A DNA stretch of 64,000 nucleotides from Oceanicaulis sp. MMSF_3324 (GCF_030733545.1 NZ_JASHIU010000003.1:1-64000); one strand, 5' to 3'; counted from the first letter of the stretch, positions 8,565 through 17,384 are shown. The notes: generated by a model not told the origin, from the letters alone. Numbers and translations are program-made.

Positions 8565-9395
8565 TCAGTAGAGCGTGATGCGATGCAGCTCGCGGCGATG
8601 ACCTTCATAGCCGCCGGTCGCCTTGTGAACGACGCTGCGATTGTCCCACATCACCAGCATGTCCTTTTGCCATTTCTGGGCGAAGACAAACTCAGGCCTC
8701 GATTGCCATTCGTTGAGCTCCAGGATCAGTTTGATCGCCTCCTGGTCCTCCACGCCCTCAAACCCGATCCAATACCCGATCCCGCTCAGAAATCCGCGTC
8801 GGCCGGTCTCGGGGTGCGCAGGCGCGAGCGGGTGCGTGAAGCGCACATGTTCAGCCTCGGCGGATGGGCGGATATCCATCGCGCCGTTCTTGCTGACATC
8901 GCCGTAAGCGCCCTTGAGCGAATAGCCCATCACCGGGGAATGGATCGCCTGAAGATCTGCAAACCGGGCGCGCATCTCATCGGGCATGGCCTCGAACGCC
9001 AGATGCTGGTTCGAAAACAGGGTGTCACCGCCGATGGGGGGAATATCGAGACCGTAAAGCACCGTGCCCTTGGGGGGATGCTCCAGAAAGCTCCAGTCCG
9101 AATGCCAGTGCTCAGCAAAGATCGGGTTGGTGTCTGATGCTTCGCGCTTCACGGCCGCAATATGTGTTCGACCGGGAATGGGATTGAAATACGGATCCTC
9201 ACCGAACTGGCCGAACTGTTGGGAGAAAGCTTCCAGCTGGTCGTCGTCCAGTTTCTGATGGGGAAAGGCGAGCACGTGATGGTCCAGCCAGGCCGCATTG
9301 ATCTCGGCAATCTCTCTGTCCGATAGCGGTTTGGACAGGTCCACGCCGCGCACCTCTGCGCCACAGGGCCCGCCGCTGGGCGTCACCTCAATCAT
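8565..9395 (-). CDS. TauD/TfdA-family Fe(II)/2-oxoglutarate dioxygenase
   Basis: 276 aa. Two in-frame ATGs compete: GGGAGGAG touches the first (9401) and is eight bases from the second (9395), so the second is preferred. The iron ligands are visible: AEHWHSDWSF gives His98-x-Asp100, and WDNRSVVHKA gives His257; Arg268/Arg272 near the C-terminus would hold 2-oxoglutarate. Relatives hydroxylate taurine, alkylsulfonates, 2,4-D or similar acids. No sulfonate transporter or flavin reductase is adjacent, so the substrate is unknown. It is a lone gene, convergent with phoX. Confidence 0.88.
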   Translation of the reverse strand: MIEVTPSGGPCGAEVRGVDLSKPLSDREIAEINAAWLDHHVLAFPHQKLDDDQLEAFSQQFGQFGEDPYFNPIPGRTHIAAVKREASDTNPIFAEHWHSDWSFLEHPPKGTVLYGLDIPPIGGDTLFSNQHLAFEAMPDEMRARFADLQAIHSPVMGYSLKGAYGDVSKNGAMDIRPSAEAEHVRFTHPLAPAHPETGRRGFLSGIGYWIGFEGVEDQEAIKLILELNEWQSRPEFVFAQKWQKDMLVMWDNRSVVHKATGGYEGHRRELHRITLY

Positions 9396-9465
9396 GATCA
9401 TCTCCTCCCTTATGTGTTTTGGGAGATCAGAGCATGGGCGCACCCATCTTGAAAGCGCGGCGCCA

Positions 9466-9498
9466 ACGAAAAAGGGCGGCTCGACTGAGCCGCCCTTT
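9466..9498 (-). terminator. Rho-independent terminator after rplM-rpsI
   Basis: On the minus strand an 11 bp perfect stem (AAAGGGCGGCT / AGCCGCCCTTT, arms 9471-9481 and 9488-9498) with a six base loop is followed by a T-rich run. It lies 26 bases past the rpsI stop, an expected position. Confidence 0.85.
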
Positions 9499-9524
9499 GA
9501 CGTAATCGGATCGGAAAGATCGTC

Positions 9525-10034
9525 TTAACGCTTCGAGAACTGGAAGCTACGACGGGCTTTCTTGCGGCCGTATTTCTTACGCTCGACCACACGAGAGTCG
9601 CGGGTGAGGAAGCCGCCAGCCTTGAGCACGCCACGCAGGGACGGCTCGAAATAGGTCAGCGCACGGGAGATGCCGTGACGGACCGCGCCGGCCTGGCCGG
9701 ACAAACCGCCGCCCTTGACGGTGCAGTACACGTCAAACGCATCAACACGCTCGGTGGCTTCAAACGGCTGGGCGATCATCATGCGCAGAACCGGACGAGC
9801 GAAATACACTTCCTGGTCGCGACCATTGACGATGATCTTGCCGGAGCCCGGCTTGATCCAGACGCGTGCGGTGGCGTCCTTACGACGACCAGTCGCATAG
9901 GCGCGGCCAAACTCGTCGAGTTTCGGCTCAGCCAGAACTTGTTCTTCCGGAGCTTCCGGAACGATTTCAGAGCCTGCGTCCTGCAGTGCGGACTTCAGGT
10001 CTTCCAGGGAACGAGCTTCATCAGCCATGTTCAT
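9525..10034 (-). CDS. rpsI: 30S ribosomal protein S9
   Basis: 169 aa. The C-terminal 125 residues are canonical S9: [40 protein letters not shown] and the basic tail ending [17 protein letters not shown] that reaches the P-site tRNA. The first 40 residues form an acidic extension ([28 protein letters not shown]), seen in many alphaproteobacterial S9 proteins. The ATG at 10034 overlaps the rplM stop as TAATG; an alternative ATG two codons later (10028) would lack the overlap. It is co-transcribed and coupled with rplM. Confidence 0.97.
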   Translation of the reverse strand: MNMADEARSLEDLKSALQDAGSEIVPEAPEEQVLAEPKLDEFGRAYATGRRKDATARVWIKPGSGKIIVNGRDQEVYFARPVLRMMIAQPFEATERVDAFDVYCTVKGGGLSGQAGAVRHGISRALTYFEPSLRGVLKAGGFLTRDSRVVERKKYGRKKARRSFQFSKR

Positions 10035-10498
10035 TAGCCCCGCGCGTTCTTGGTGTTCATGGACTTGAAGTCGACGACTTCAGGGTTCTGCGCTTCATGC
10101 GGATGCTCCGCGCCAGCATACACGCGCAGTTTGGAGAACTGCGAACGTGCGAGCGGGCTTTCTTTCGGAAGCATGCGCTTGACGGCCATCTCGACCACGC
10201 GCTCGGGGAAACGGCCTTCCAGCACTTTGCGCGGAGAGGTTTCCTTGATGCCGCCCGGGTGACCGGTGTGACGATAGTAGCGCTTGTCCTGGTACTTGCG
10301 GCCCGTGAACACCACCTTGTCGGCGTTGATGACCACGACGTGGTCGCCCGTGTCGACGTGCGGGGTGTAATCAGGGCGGTGCTTGCCGCGGAGACGCGTG
10401 GCGATGTACGCAGCCAGGCGGCCAACAATGGCCCCTTCGGCGTCAATCACGACCCACTTTTTCTCGACGTCCGCGGGCTTGGCGGTAAAGGTCTTCAT
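10034..10498 (-). CDS. rplM: 50S ribosomal protein L13
   Basis: 154 aa, normal length. Signatures are [21 protein letters not shown] near residue 14, the [22 protein letters not shown] segment and [32 protein letters not shown] at the C-terminus. L13 is an early assembly protein of the large subunit. It is the first gene of the rplM-rpsI operon, with a well-formed promoter about 60 bases upstream (10560-10588). In E. coli the operon is autoregulated through the rplM leader by L13; whether this leader does the same cannot be judged by eye. Confidence 0.97.
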   Translation of the reverse strand: MKTFTAKPADVEKKWVVIDAEGAIVGRLAAYIATRLRGKHRPDYTPHVDTGDHVVVINADKVVFTGRKYQDKRYYRHTGHPGGIKETSPRKVLEGRFPERVVEMAVKRMLPKESPLARSQFSKLRVYAGAEHPHEAQNPEVVDFKSMNTKNARG

Positions 10499-10559
10499 CG
10501 CTCTGCCTTGGTGTCCGTTTTGACGCGTCAGGGCCCATCCCTGCCGCGAAGGTGGGCGG

Positions 10560-10588
10560 CTTCTACGCGCGCCAGACAGTCACGTCAA
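10560..10588 (-). promoter_or_regulatory. Promoter of rplM-rpsI
   Basis: Minus-strand TTGACG (10583-10588) and TAGAAG (10560-10565) are exactly 17 bases apart, a good housekeeping sigma match. The predicted start would leave a leader of roughly 55 bases before rplM. Confidence 0.6.
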
Positions 10589-10685
10589 CACCTGTAGTGA
10601 AATTAGCTGTTTTTCAGTGGGTTAGAAATACGGTATCAAGTTACCGCATGCGCTGGAGCATGTTGAAATCGCTAGGCTGCACCCG

Positions 10686-10716
10686 TTGTGTGACGCCATG
10701 GCGGATTACATATAAT
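10686..10716 (+). promoter_or_regulatory. Possible promoter of the phytase-like lipoprotein gene
   Basis: A perfect TATAAT (10711-10716) lies 45 bases before the start codon. The best -35 candidate is TTGTGT (10686-10691) at 19 base spacing, which is long, so activator help or a different -35 is possible. Confidence 0.4.
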
Positions 10717-10761
10717 GTGCGCTGACACGCGTTTTCGCCCTGTTCTGAGCCGAGGCTGACC

Positions 10762-11787
10762 ATGACCGCACGCCGTACCCGTCTTCTTCTTTCCGCTGCG
10801 CTTTCCGGCGGCCTGCTCTGGATGGCCGGATGTGAAGCGCCTGCGCCTGAAGGCGAAGATAATGATGTGACGGTTGAAACCCGAAACGCCATGGTCACCG
10901 GCGCCTTCCAGACAGCGAGCCGGTCTGAATCCCTTATTTTCCTGCCGGATGAAGAAGCGCCCTGGACAGGCTTGCTGGCCGCCTCGTTGACAGGCGGCGG
11001 CTTTGATATCTTCAACATTGACGGTCAGACGATCATCAGCGCGGCAGGCCCGGAACTGCGCGGCCTTGCGGGCGTATCAAATTTCGCTCTGCGCGGTGAA
11101 ACCTTTCCCCTGCTCTTCGGCGTGGATGACACGGGCCAGCTGCGCGGCTTCGTTGTGGTGAGCGAGACCGAAGAAGTCATCGAGCTGCCGCTTGAAAGCG
11201 AAACCGCCCTGCCCGCCTCCGCCGGTGTTTGCCTCTATGATCAGGGCATCGGCTATGTCGAGCTGGCTCTCTTGAGTGAAGAGTCAGAAGCCCGGATCGT
11301 CCGGGTGCGCGATGCAGGCGGCTCTGGCCTGACGCTGGAACAGCGCGATGTGCGCGCCCTGCCCTTCCCGGCACGTTCATGTTCAGGCGCGGATGAGGAC
11401 CTTCTGGTCGCCGGCCCGACCGCGGGACTTGCCCGGATTGCGCCGGATGGCGCCCAGACGGCGTTCGCCGCCGGCCTGTCGGTTGCTGACGTGTCCTATA
11501 CTGAATTGCTCGGCCGTCCGGTGGCGCTGGTCGCCTCGGCCCAGACCGGACTCGTCTCGGTCTATGATGCGCGCACGCTGGACCTGATTGTGGATGTGCA
11601 GTTTGAAGACGGCTTGAACGCCCCCGCCTTTGAACGGCCGACCGCATTGGCGGTCACCGAGGCCAATTACGGCGGCATGGCGTTCTCAAGCGGTATCGTG
11701 GCTGTCTATGACGCTGCGGATTCCAGCATCAAGCTGGTCGCTCGCGAAGTCCTGTCGCGCACTGTGGTGAGCGGAGACGAAGCCTAG
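10762..11787 (+). CDS. Lipoprotein resembling a beta-propeller phytase
   Basis: 341 aa. The signal peptide ends in a lipobox MAGC (Cys23), so this is an exported lipoprotein. Weak but ordered resemblance to beta-propeller phytases is visible: GLLAASLTGGGFDIFNIDGQ, LFGVDDTGQLRGFVVV, ASAGVCLYDQGIGYVELALL, and PARSCSGADEDLLVAGPTAG in the place of the family's EGC..D-E segment. Several acidic Ca/phosphate-binding residues of true phytases are not evident, so it may be a degenerate propeller without phytase activity. It is monocistronic. Its TAG stop shares CTAG (11784-11787) with ctaA. Confidence 0.6.
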   Translation: MTARRTRLLLSAALSGGLLWMAGCEAPAPEGEDNDVTVETRNAMVTGAFQTASRSESLIFLPDEEAPWTGLLAASLTGGGFDIFNIDGQTIISAAGPELRGLAGVSNFALRGETFPLLFGVDDTGQLRGFVVVSETEEVIELPLESETALPASAGVCLYDQGIGYVELALLSEESEARIVRVRDAGGSGLTLEQRDVRALPFPARSCSGADEDLLVAGPTAGLARIAPDGAQTAFAAGLSVADVSYTELLGRPVALVASAQTGLVSVYDARTLDLIVDVQFEDGLNAPAFERPTALAVTEANYGGMAFSSGIVAVYDAADSSIKLVAREVLSRTVVSGDEA

Positions 11788-12866
11788 GCTTCCGTCTCCG
11801 GCTTCGGCTCCACGACAACCGCGCCTCGCGCAGTCACCCAGGCCAGCGCGCCGCTGGTCAGGAACAGCACGATGCCACCGGTCTGGTGCATCAGCGACCA
11901 TGACAGAGGCGCCACCTGGATCAGCGTGATGATCCCCAGGGCCACCTGAACCACCAACGCCGCCCCCACAATGACGCCCAGGCGCTTGAGCTCGATGGCC
12001 GGGCTCTTGATGACGCGCCAGCATAGCCACAATCCGCCCACGAAAAGGATGTAGGCGAACCAGCGGTGCTGGAACTGGACGGCCGGGCGGCTTTCAAAGA
12101 TCGCCTGCCAGAAGGGCATGCCGCTCAGATAGTCATCGGGAACCAGCTGTCCGTAAAACCCTGGCCAGGTGTTGAAGATGCGCCCCGCATCCAGGCCGGC
12201 GACGAAAGCGCCAAGCGCGATCTGGAACAGCACAGCGCCCCAGAAGATCGCTGCGGGTCTGAACAATCGGGATCGGGTCAGGGCCTGCGCCTCGCCGTAG
12301 CGCAATTCGAGCGCGGTCCAGAGCGTCAGCCCCAAAATCAAGAAGGCCATGCTGAGATGGGTGGCGAGCCGGTACTGGCTGACGTCCAGCCGGTCCACGA
12401 GCCCGGAAGACACCATCCACCAGCCGATCGCGCCCTGGAGACCACCCAGGGCGAACAGAACCCACAGCCGAGGCAGCAAGCGCTGCGGGGCCTGCTTGGT
12501 GAACAGGAAGAACATGAAAGGCGCGAAATAGACCAGGCCCAGCGTCCGTCCCAGCTGACGGTGCCCCCACTCCCACCAGTAGATGAACTGGAACTCGGCC
12601 ATGGACATGCCGCGGTTCTGTTCCTGGTATTCGGGGATCTGGCGATACTTCTCGAGCTCGATCTCCCAGCCGGCGTCTGTGAGCGGCGGGATGGCCCCGG
12701 TCACGGGACGCCATTCGGTGATGGACAGACCTGAATCGGTCAGACGCGTCGCCCCGCCGACAATGATCATGGCGCAGACGAACAGCCCCACCACGACCAG
12801 CCACCAGAACATGCCGCGATGCGTGTCAGCGGCGGTGAAGGGCTTGGGCAGAGCGTGCGCAGTCAT
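11784..12866 (-). CDS. ctaA: Heme A synthase (COX15/CtaA type)
   Basis: 360 aa with about eight membrane helices. It oxidises the C8 methyl of heme O to a formyl group, giving heme A for aa3-type cytochrome oxidase. Family signatures: VGGATRLTDSGLSITEWRPV near residue 37, and conserved His residues in WWEWGHRQLGR, LATHLSMAF, FQHRWFAYI and LMHQTGG that bind the two haems. The length and the WWEWGHR insertion fit the type 2 (proteobacterial/mitochondrial Cox15) class. No ctaB or cox genes are adjacent. The stop overlaps the upstream convergent gene's stop. Confidence 0.95.
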   Translation of the reverse strand: MTAHALPKPFTAADTHRGMFWWLVVVGLFVCAMIIVGGATRLTDSGLSITEWRPVTGAIPPLTDAGWEIELEKYRQIPEYQEQNRGMSMAEFQFIYWWEWGHRQLGRTLGLVYFAPFMFFLFTKQAPQRLLPRLWVLFALGGLQGAIGWWMVSSGLVDRLDVSQYRLATHLSMAFLILGLTLWTALELRYGEAQALTRSRLFRPAAIFWGAVLFQIALGAFVAGLDAGRIFNTWPGFYGQLVPDDYLSGMPFWQAIFESRPAVQFQHRWFAYILFVGGLWLCWRVIKSPAIELKRLGVIVGAALVVQVALGIITLIQVAPLSWSLMHQTGGIVLFLTSGALAWVTARGAVVVEPKPETEA

Positions 12867-13031
12867 CTTGGATCCTGATCGAACAAGGCGTCTGTCTAGC
12901 TACATATCGGACGCGCGGCCCGGGGCAAGATGCCGGTGCGGCGTTGCGTCAGTGCTGCAGGCGCAAAACAGGGCTGGCCAGAAACTCCTTAGCGCCTTAC
13001 CTTTCTGGAAAACGCTAGGGAGGAGCGCATC

Positions 13032-14210
13032 ATGTCGCTTGATAATTTCCGTAAGGAAACAAAAGATTGGCTCGAGGCCAACTGTCCTCAGAGCATGCGT
13101 AAGCCGATCCAGTCCGAGGCCGATATCTGCTGGGGCGGACGCAATTGGACCTTCGCCAGTGAAGACCAGAAAATCTGGCTGGAACGCATGGCCGAGCGCG
13201 GCTGGACCGTGCCGACCTGGCCCAAGGAATATGGCGGCGGCGGCCTGAGCAAGGATGAAGCCTTTGTCCTCAAAGAGGAAATGAAGGCAATCAATGCCCG
13301 CTCACCGCTCGACAGCTTCGGCATCTGGATGCTCGGCCCGGCCTTGCTGAAATACGGCACCCATGAACAGAAACTGGAATTCCTGCCGCCGATCGCACGC
13401 GGTGAAATTCGCTGGTGCCAGGGCTATTCCGAACCGGGCGCAGGCTCCGACCTCGTCTCCCTGCGCACCAAGGGCGTGCTGGACGGCGATCACTACACGG
13501 TCAACGGCCAGAAGGTCTGGACGTCCTATGCCGACAAGTCCGACTGGATCTTTGCACTGGTTCGCACCGAGCCGGATGCGCCTAAATACAACGGCATCTC
13601 CTTCCTGCTCATCGACATGGATCAGCCGGGCGTCAGCACCAAGCCGATCAAGCTGATTTCGGGCAAGTCGCCGTTCTGCGAGACCTTCTTTGATGACGCG
13701 AAAGCCAAGGTCAAAGATCGCGTCGGCGATGCCGGTCAAGGCTGGGAGATTGCGAAATACCTGCTGAGCCACGAACGTGCCGGCATCGTGTCCGAAGCCG
13801 CCTTTGGCGGACTCAATCCGGTCAGCGCGGCGCACCAGTCCGGCGAAGTCGATGCCGACGGCAAGATGTCCGATCCCATCCTGCGCGGCGACGTGGCGCG
13901 CCTGACCATTGATGGTCTGGCGTTCGACGCCACCATGCGTCGGGTAAAGGAAGAGGCAGACCATGGCGAAGGCGTGGGCGCCCGAGCGTCCCTGCTCAAA
14001 TACATGGGCACCGAGCTGAACAAGCGTCGCAACGAGCTGAACATGTCCGCACTCGGATATGACGGCCTGCTGTGGGAAGGCGAGAAGGAAAGCGATGGCG
14101 AGGTCGCCCGCTCTTGGCTGCGCTCGCGCGCCAACTCCATCGAGGGCGGCACCAGCGAGATCAACCTCAATATCGTCGCCAAGCGCGTTCTGAACCTGCC
14201 GGGCGCCTAG
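13032..14210 (+). CDS. Acyl-CoA dehydrogenase, large partner of a pair (PimC-like)
   Basis: 392 aa; GGGAGGAG lies just upstream of the ATG. Domains in order: helical N-terminus, CQGYSEPGAGSDLVSLRTKG (FAD/substrate loop) near residue 135, VNGQKVWTSYADKSDWIFALVRT (beta domain), and a C-terminal helical domain ending SIEGGTSEINLNIVAKRVL with the EGxT-type Glu expected of the catalytic base. It resembles the large subunit of pimeloyl-CoA-type dehydrogenases, which form heteromers with the smaller partner encoded 30 bases downstream. FAD-dependent alpha,beta-desaturation of an acyl-CoA; the substrate is not readable. Confidence 0.88.
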   Translation: MSLDNFRKETKDWLEANCPQSMRKPIQSEADICWGGRNWTFASEDQKIWLERMAERGWTVPTWPKEYGGGGLSKDEAFVLKEEMKAINARSPLDSFGIWMLGPALLKYGTHEQKLEFLPPIARGEIRWCQGYSEPGAGSDLVSLRTKGVLDGDHYTVNGQKVWTSYADKSDWIFALVRTEPDAPKYNGISFLLIDMDQPGVSTKPIKLISGKSPFCETFFDDAKAKVKDRVGDAGQGWEIAKYLLSHERAGIVSEAAFGGLNPVSAAHQSGEVDADGKMSDPILRGDVARLTIDGLAFDATMRRVKEEADHGEGVGARASLLKYMGTELNKRRNELNMSALGYDGLLWEGEKESDGEVARSWLRSRANSIEGGTSEINLNIVAKRVLNLPGA

Positions 14211-14239
14211 GCGCACCTTAGAACTCAAGGACTTTATCG

Positions 14240-15364
14240 ATGAGCTTTGTTCTCAACGAAGACGAGCAGATGCTGCGCGATTCCGCGCGCGCCTTCCTCA
14301 ACGAATCCGCCCCGGTCACCGCTCTGCGCACCTTGCGCGACGAAAAGAGTCCGACCGGCTTCTCATCTGAGCTGTGGTCTTCCTTTGCGGAAATGGGCTG
14401 GTCCGGCGTTCTCGTGAGCGAGGACCATGGCGGCGTGGATATGGGCTATGCGGCCGCGGGCCTGGTGCTGGAGGAAATGGGCCGCACCCTCGCCTCCTCG
14501 CCCTTCCTGTCCACCTCGGTTCTGGCGGCCACCGCCTTCAATCTGGCGGGCACGGACGCACAGAAATCCAAATGGCTTCCCAAGATCGCCGCTGGCGAGA
14601 CCGTGATCGCCATTGCGCTCGATGAGAGGGCCCGACACAACCCCGACCATATCGAGACCCGCGCGAAGAAAGACGGCAACGGTTTTGTCCTGTCGGGCAA
14701 GAAGCGCTTCGTGAATGAAGGCGCGGGCGCGGATCTTCTGATCGTGGTCGCACGCATGGATGATGACCAGCTCGGCTTCTTCATGGTTGATCCGAAAGCT
14801 GATGGCGTTAGCCGTGAAGACCGCCGGACTGTGGACAGTCACGTGCCCGCCGACTTCAGCTTTGATGACGTGAAGCTGGATGGCGACGCCTTCCTGTCTG
14901 GCGCGGATGATTCAGACGCCGCCTATCGCCGCCTTCTGGACGCCGGTCGCGCCTGTCAGGCGGCCGAATCCCTCGGCGTGGCGGAACAGGCGTTTGATGA
15001 CACCATCGCCTATATTTCCGAACGTGAGCAGTTCGGCGTGCCGATCTCGAGCTTCCAGGGGCTGCAGCACCGCGCCGCCCATTTGCTGGGTGAGCTGGAG
15101 CTGGCGCGTTCACTGGTGCGTCGTGCGCTGACCACGCTGGACACCCAGCCCAGCCAGGCTCCGCTCTGGTGCGTGGCGGCGAAAGCCAAGGCGACCCAGG
15201 TGTCTCGTCTGGCGGCCGCCGAAGGCATCCAGATGCACGGCGGGGTCGGCATGACCGACGAGTACGATATCGGCCTGTATTACAAGCGCGCACAGGCGGC
15301 TGGCGAATTCCTGGGCGACGACGCCTTCAACGCCGGCGAAGTGGCGCGCATGAGCGGCTACTAG
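14240..15364 (+). CDS. Acyl-CoA dehydrogenase, small partner of a pair (PimD-like)
   Basis: 374 aa, second gene of a two-gene operon with the preceding dehydrogenase. It keeps the fold: N-terminal helices (LNEDEQMLRDSARAFL), a beta domain (GFVLSGKKRFVNEGAGADLLIVV), REQFGVPISSFQGLQHRAAHLL and AAEGIQMHGGVGMTDEYDIGLYYKRA. The EGTxE segment bearing the catalytic Glu in ordinary homomeric enzymes is not apparent, consistent with a non-catalytic or complementary subunit. A terminator follows 25 bases after the stop. The pathway (dicarboxylic, branched or steroid-side-chain acyl-CoA) is unknown. Confidence 0.85.
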   Translation: MSFVLNEDEQMLRDSARAFLNESAPVTALRTLRDEKSPTGFSSELWSSFAEMGWSGVLVSEDHGGVDMGYAAAGLVLEEMGRTLASSPFLSTSVLAATAFNLAGTDAQKSKWLPKIAAGETVIAIALDERARHNPDHIETRAKKDGNGFVLSGKKRFVNEGAGADLLIVVARMDDDQLGFFMVDPKADGVSREDRRTVDSHVPADFSFDDVKLDGDAFLSGADDSDAAYRRLLDAGRACQAAESLGVAEQAFDDTIAYISEREQFGVPISSFQGLQHRAAHLLGELELARSLVRRALTTLDTQPSQAPLWCVAAKAKATQVSRLAAAEGIQMHGGVGMTDEYDIGLYYKRAQAAGEFLGDDAFNAGEVARMSGY

Positions 15365-15388
15365 GCGCGCCTCACAGCTGATTGAAAC

Positions 15389-15420
15389 AGGGCGGGATCG
15401 CGATGCGGTCCCGCCCTTTT
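15389..15420 (+). terminator. Terminator after the acyl-CoA dehydrogenase pair
   Basis: AGGGCGGGA (15389-15397) pairs with TCCCGCCCT (15409-15417), extendable by a few pairs, and is followed by a T-run. On the opposite strand the stem also lies just past the marR stop, so it may work in both directions. Confidence 0.8.
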
Positions 15421-15424
15421 CTCA

Positions 15425-15949
15425 TCAGCTGGCGTCCTGTTCGCCCTCACCGCCGCCCTCAGGCTGACCATACTCATAAAGATGCTTCATCTCGCCCGCA
15501 GCGAGGATTGGTGATGCGTCAATATCCTTGGCGTCCATCAGTTCGGCGACTCGCTGCACCGAAGCGATCAGCATGTGTTGCTCCCAGCTGGGCAGTTCAC
15601 GAAAGGCGCGCAAGAAGCCGGCCTGGAACAGTTCCGGGGCCGCGCGCGCCTTCTCAAGGCCTAGAGAGGTCAGCCCTACGAGCACGACACGGCGGTCGCT
15701 TTCGGACCGGCGCCGCTCGACGAATTTCTGCGCCTCAAGTCGGTCCAGAATGGACGTGACGGTGGCCTGGCTTAGCGAAACCACCCGGGCGATGGCGCTG
15801 GGCGCCAGCTCGCCGCGCTGTCGCAACGACTGCAGGACCACCAGCTGCGGCGCGGTCAGGCCGGAGCTCTTAACAAGACGTTTGGAGTGAATATCAATGG
15901 CCCGCGTAATACGACGCAGGGCGATCAGAATTTCATCGTAATCAGACAT
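15425..15949 (-). CDS. MarR-family transcriptional regulator
   Basis: 174 aa from the ATG at 15949 (MSDYDEIL); an upstream in-frame ATG at 15958 is equally possible because no Shine-Dalgarno decides between them. The winged helix is clear: SSGLTAPQLVVLQSL, LAPSAIARVVSLSQATVTSILDRLEA and the wing FVERRRSESDRRVVLVGLT. A longer acidic C-terminal tail (QPEGGGEGEQD) follows the dimerisation helices. It is convergent with the acyl-CoA dehydrogenase pair and no divergent partner gene exists, so the target is unclear. A 12 bp palindrome at 16028-16039 lies upstream and could be its operator. Confidence 0.88.
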   Translation of the reverse strand: MSDYDEILIALRRITRAIDIHSKRLVKSSGLTAPQLVVLQSLRQRGELAPSAIARVVSLSQATVTSILDRLEAQKFVERRRSESDRRVVLVGLTSLGLEKARAAPELFQAGFLRAFRELPSWEQHMLIASVQRVAELMDAKDIDASPILAAGEMKHLYEYGQPEGGGEGEQDAS

Positions 15950-16027
15950 CGAACCCATCATGAGCATGCGCGAACGCGAAAGCACCCAATTGGCTTACCA
16001 TGAGTTTGATCGAAAAGGGAAATGAGA

Positions 16028-16039
16028 CGGATTAATCCG
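16028..16039. promoter_or_regulatory. 12 bp palindrome upstream of marR
   Basis: CGGATTAATCCG is a perfect palindrome between the marR start and the end of the serine hydrolase gene, about 80 bases upstream of marR. Its size suits a MarR dimer site, but no other copy was noticed. Confidence 0.3.
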
Positions 16040-16088
16040 CAAATCCCTCCTCACTTTGCAGACGCGCCAGACGGCTAAACTTTTTGCG

Positions 16089-17186
16089 TCAGTTGTCATC
16101 GCGCAACTGCGCAATAATCGCGTTTGAAGCGCCATTCAGGTCCGCCTGGGCGGTCGAAGTGACAGAAGGGGTCACCATGAAAATGCCCAATCCCGCTTCG
16201 GGATAAATGGAAATCCAAGCGGAGGTCCCGAACGTGCCGCCGCCATGATAAAGCTGACCGACAGTATCGAGATTGAAGGTGTTCCAAATGAAGGCGCGCC
16301 CAAGTCCGTCAGGCTCGCCTACCAGCAGTGTGACAGCGTCCCGCGCCAGCGGCTCCCCACTGGTCAAATAATAGCGCATATATCGGCCCATATCTGGAGC
16401 CGTGGACTTCAACCCGCCCGCCGCATTGAAATACGTGGATGCATCCGGCGCAGGCTCGCCATTGGATTGCCGCCCGACTTGCCAGCGAGTGTGCTGTTCT
16501 GGAGTGAGCGCGCTATAGGTTTGCGTCTGGCCAGTGCGGGGAAAGACCCGTTCGGTCAGGAGCTGACCGTACGATGTCTCGTAGACACGCTCTAGGATCA
16601 CGCCAAGTAGACGCACAGCTGCATTGGAATATCGGTATTGCTCACCAGGGACTGAGAGAAGCTCCATGGACTGCAAGCGATTCATTAGGTCTGTCTGGTC
16701 ATGGTCCAGAAAACAGACGAGCAGCGCGTCGGGGGTCAGATCAGGGGCGTCGCACGCGAGATCCTGAGGCATGCCGGAGACATGGGTCGTAAGATGTCGG
16801 ATCGTGGCGTGCTCGCCGTTCTTCGAGAATAGCCCTGGGTCCAGTTCCGGTACATACTGCGCCACAGGATCATCCAGGGCGAGCAGCCCATCAGAGACAG
16901 CCAGCGCCAACAGCAGGCCGGTATGTGTCTTGGTCAGGGAACCGATATCATACAGCGTGTCATCATCGGGATGCGCGCCATTGGACAGCTGTCCGAAGTG
17001 ATACGTTGCAATGTCGCCCCGCTCAACAATCGCCACGGATACAGAATCAAATCCGGTCTGCGCCATCATGGCCTCGACTTCTTCGCGGACGATCTCGGCC
17101 TGATTTTCAGATTGTGCTTCTGTCAGTGAGGCGGTGCTCAGTATCACCAGGAGCGCGAGCGCTATGGCCTGCGTTAGAAATCGCAT
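16089..17186 (-). CDS. Secreted serine hydrolase, class C beta-lactamase-like
   Basis: 365 aa from the ATG at 17186, chosen for the GAGGAAGAG just upstream and because a signal peptide (MRFLTQAIALALLVILSTAS) then starts the protein. Active-site motifs of the beta-lactamase/D-alanyl-esterase fold are present: SLTK (Ser83, Lys86), Tyr186-Ser-Asn188 in YRYSNAA, and HGGGTFG (His314) in place of KTG. HxG is typical of esterases and D-aminopeptidase-like members rather than true AmpC, so an antibiotic-resistance role should not be assumed. It lies directly outside the tRNA-Pro insertion; its base composition is a little less GC-rich than the operons around it. Confidence 0.82.
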   Translation of the reverse strand: MRFLTQAIALALLVILSTASLTEAQSENQAEIVREEVEAMMAQTGFDSVSVAIVERGDIATYHFGQLSNGAHPDDDTLYDIGSLTKTHTGLLLALAVSDGLLALDDPVAQYVPELDPGLFSKNGEHATIRHLTTHVSGMPQDLACDAPDLTPDALLVCFLDHDQTDLMNRLQSMELLSVPGEQYRYSNAAVRLLGVILERVYETSYGQLLTERVFPRTGQTQTYSALTPEQHTRWQVGRQSNGEPAPDASTYFNAAGGLKSTAPDMGRYMRYYLTSGEPLARDAVTLLVGEPDGLGRAFIWNTFNLDTVGQLYHGGGTFGTSAWISIYPEAGLGIFMVTPSVTSTAQADLNGASNAIIAQLRDDN

Positions 17187-17334
17187 CCGTCTCTTCCTCT
17201 GCCCATCGTTTTGATCCCTGCTCAAACGAGCAGAATTTCAAACGCGGATATCAGAAGACGACGCACTGATCTTCTCACAGTGTCGTCATCTGTTACGTGA
17301 ACTTGCGGAAGACAAATCAGAAGTCTTTGAAAGG

Positions 17335-17384
17335 GGAAATGGTCGGAACGGCGAGATTCGAACTCGCGACCCCTGGTCCCCCAG
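17335..17384. repeat. Direct repeat, att-like partial copy of tRNA-Pro
   Basis: These 50 bases are identical to 18545-18594. They consist of the 3' 45 bases of the tRNA-Pro(GGG) gene, including CCA and ending in the anticodon loop, plus five bases of downstream flank. Identity stops abruptly on both sides. This copy lacks the 5' half and cannot make a tRNA; it is the displaced original 3' end. The 312 bases from the hydrolase start (17186) to the end of the 183 aa gene (17499) otherwise hold only AT-rich non-coding sequence and one TGCAAACCG motif. Confidence 0.93.

Noticed and set aside
16089-17186. Serine hydrolase as a beta-lactamase resistance gene carried by the tRNA-Pro element
   Set aside because: It lies outside the direct repeat, and HGG instead of KTG favours an esterase/peptidase-like hydrolase.
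17258-17290. Imperfect inverted repeat GACGAC.CACTG...CAGTG.CGTC upstream of the serine hydrolase
   Set aside because: The arms are gapped and there is no T-run or promoter context; likely chance in repetitive GAC/GTC sequence.
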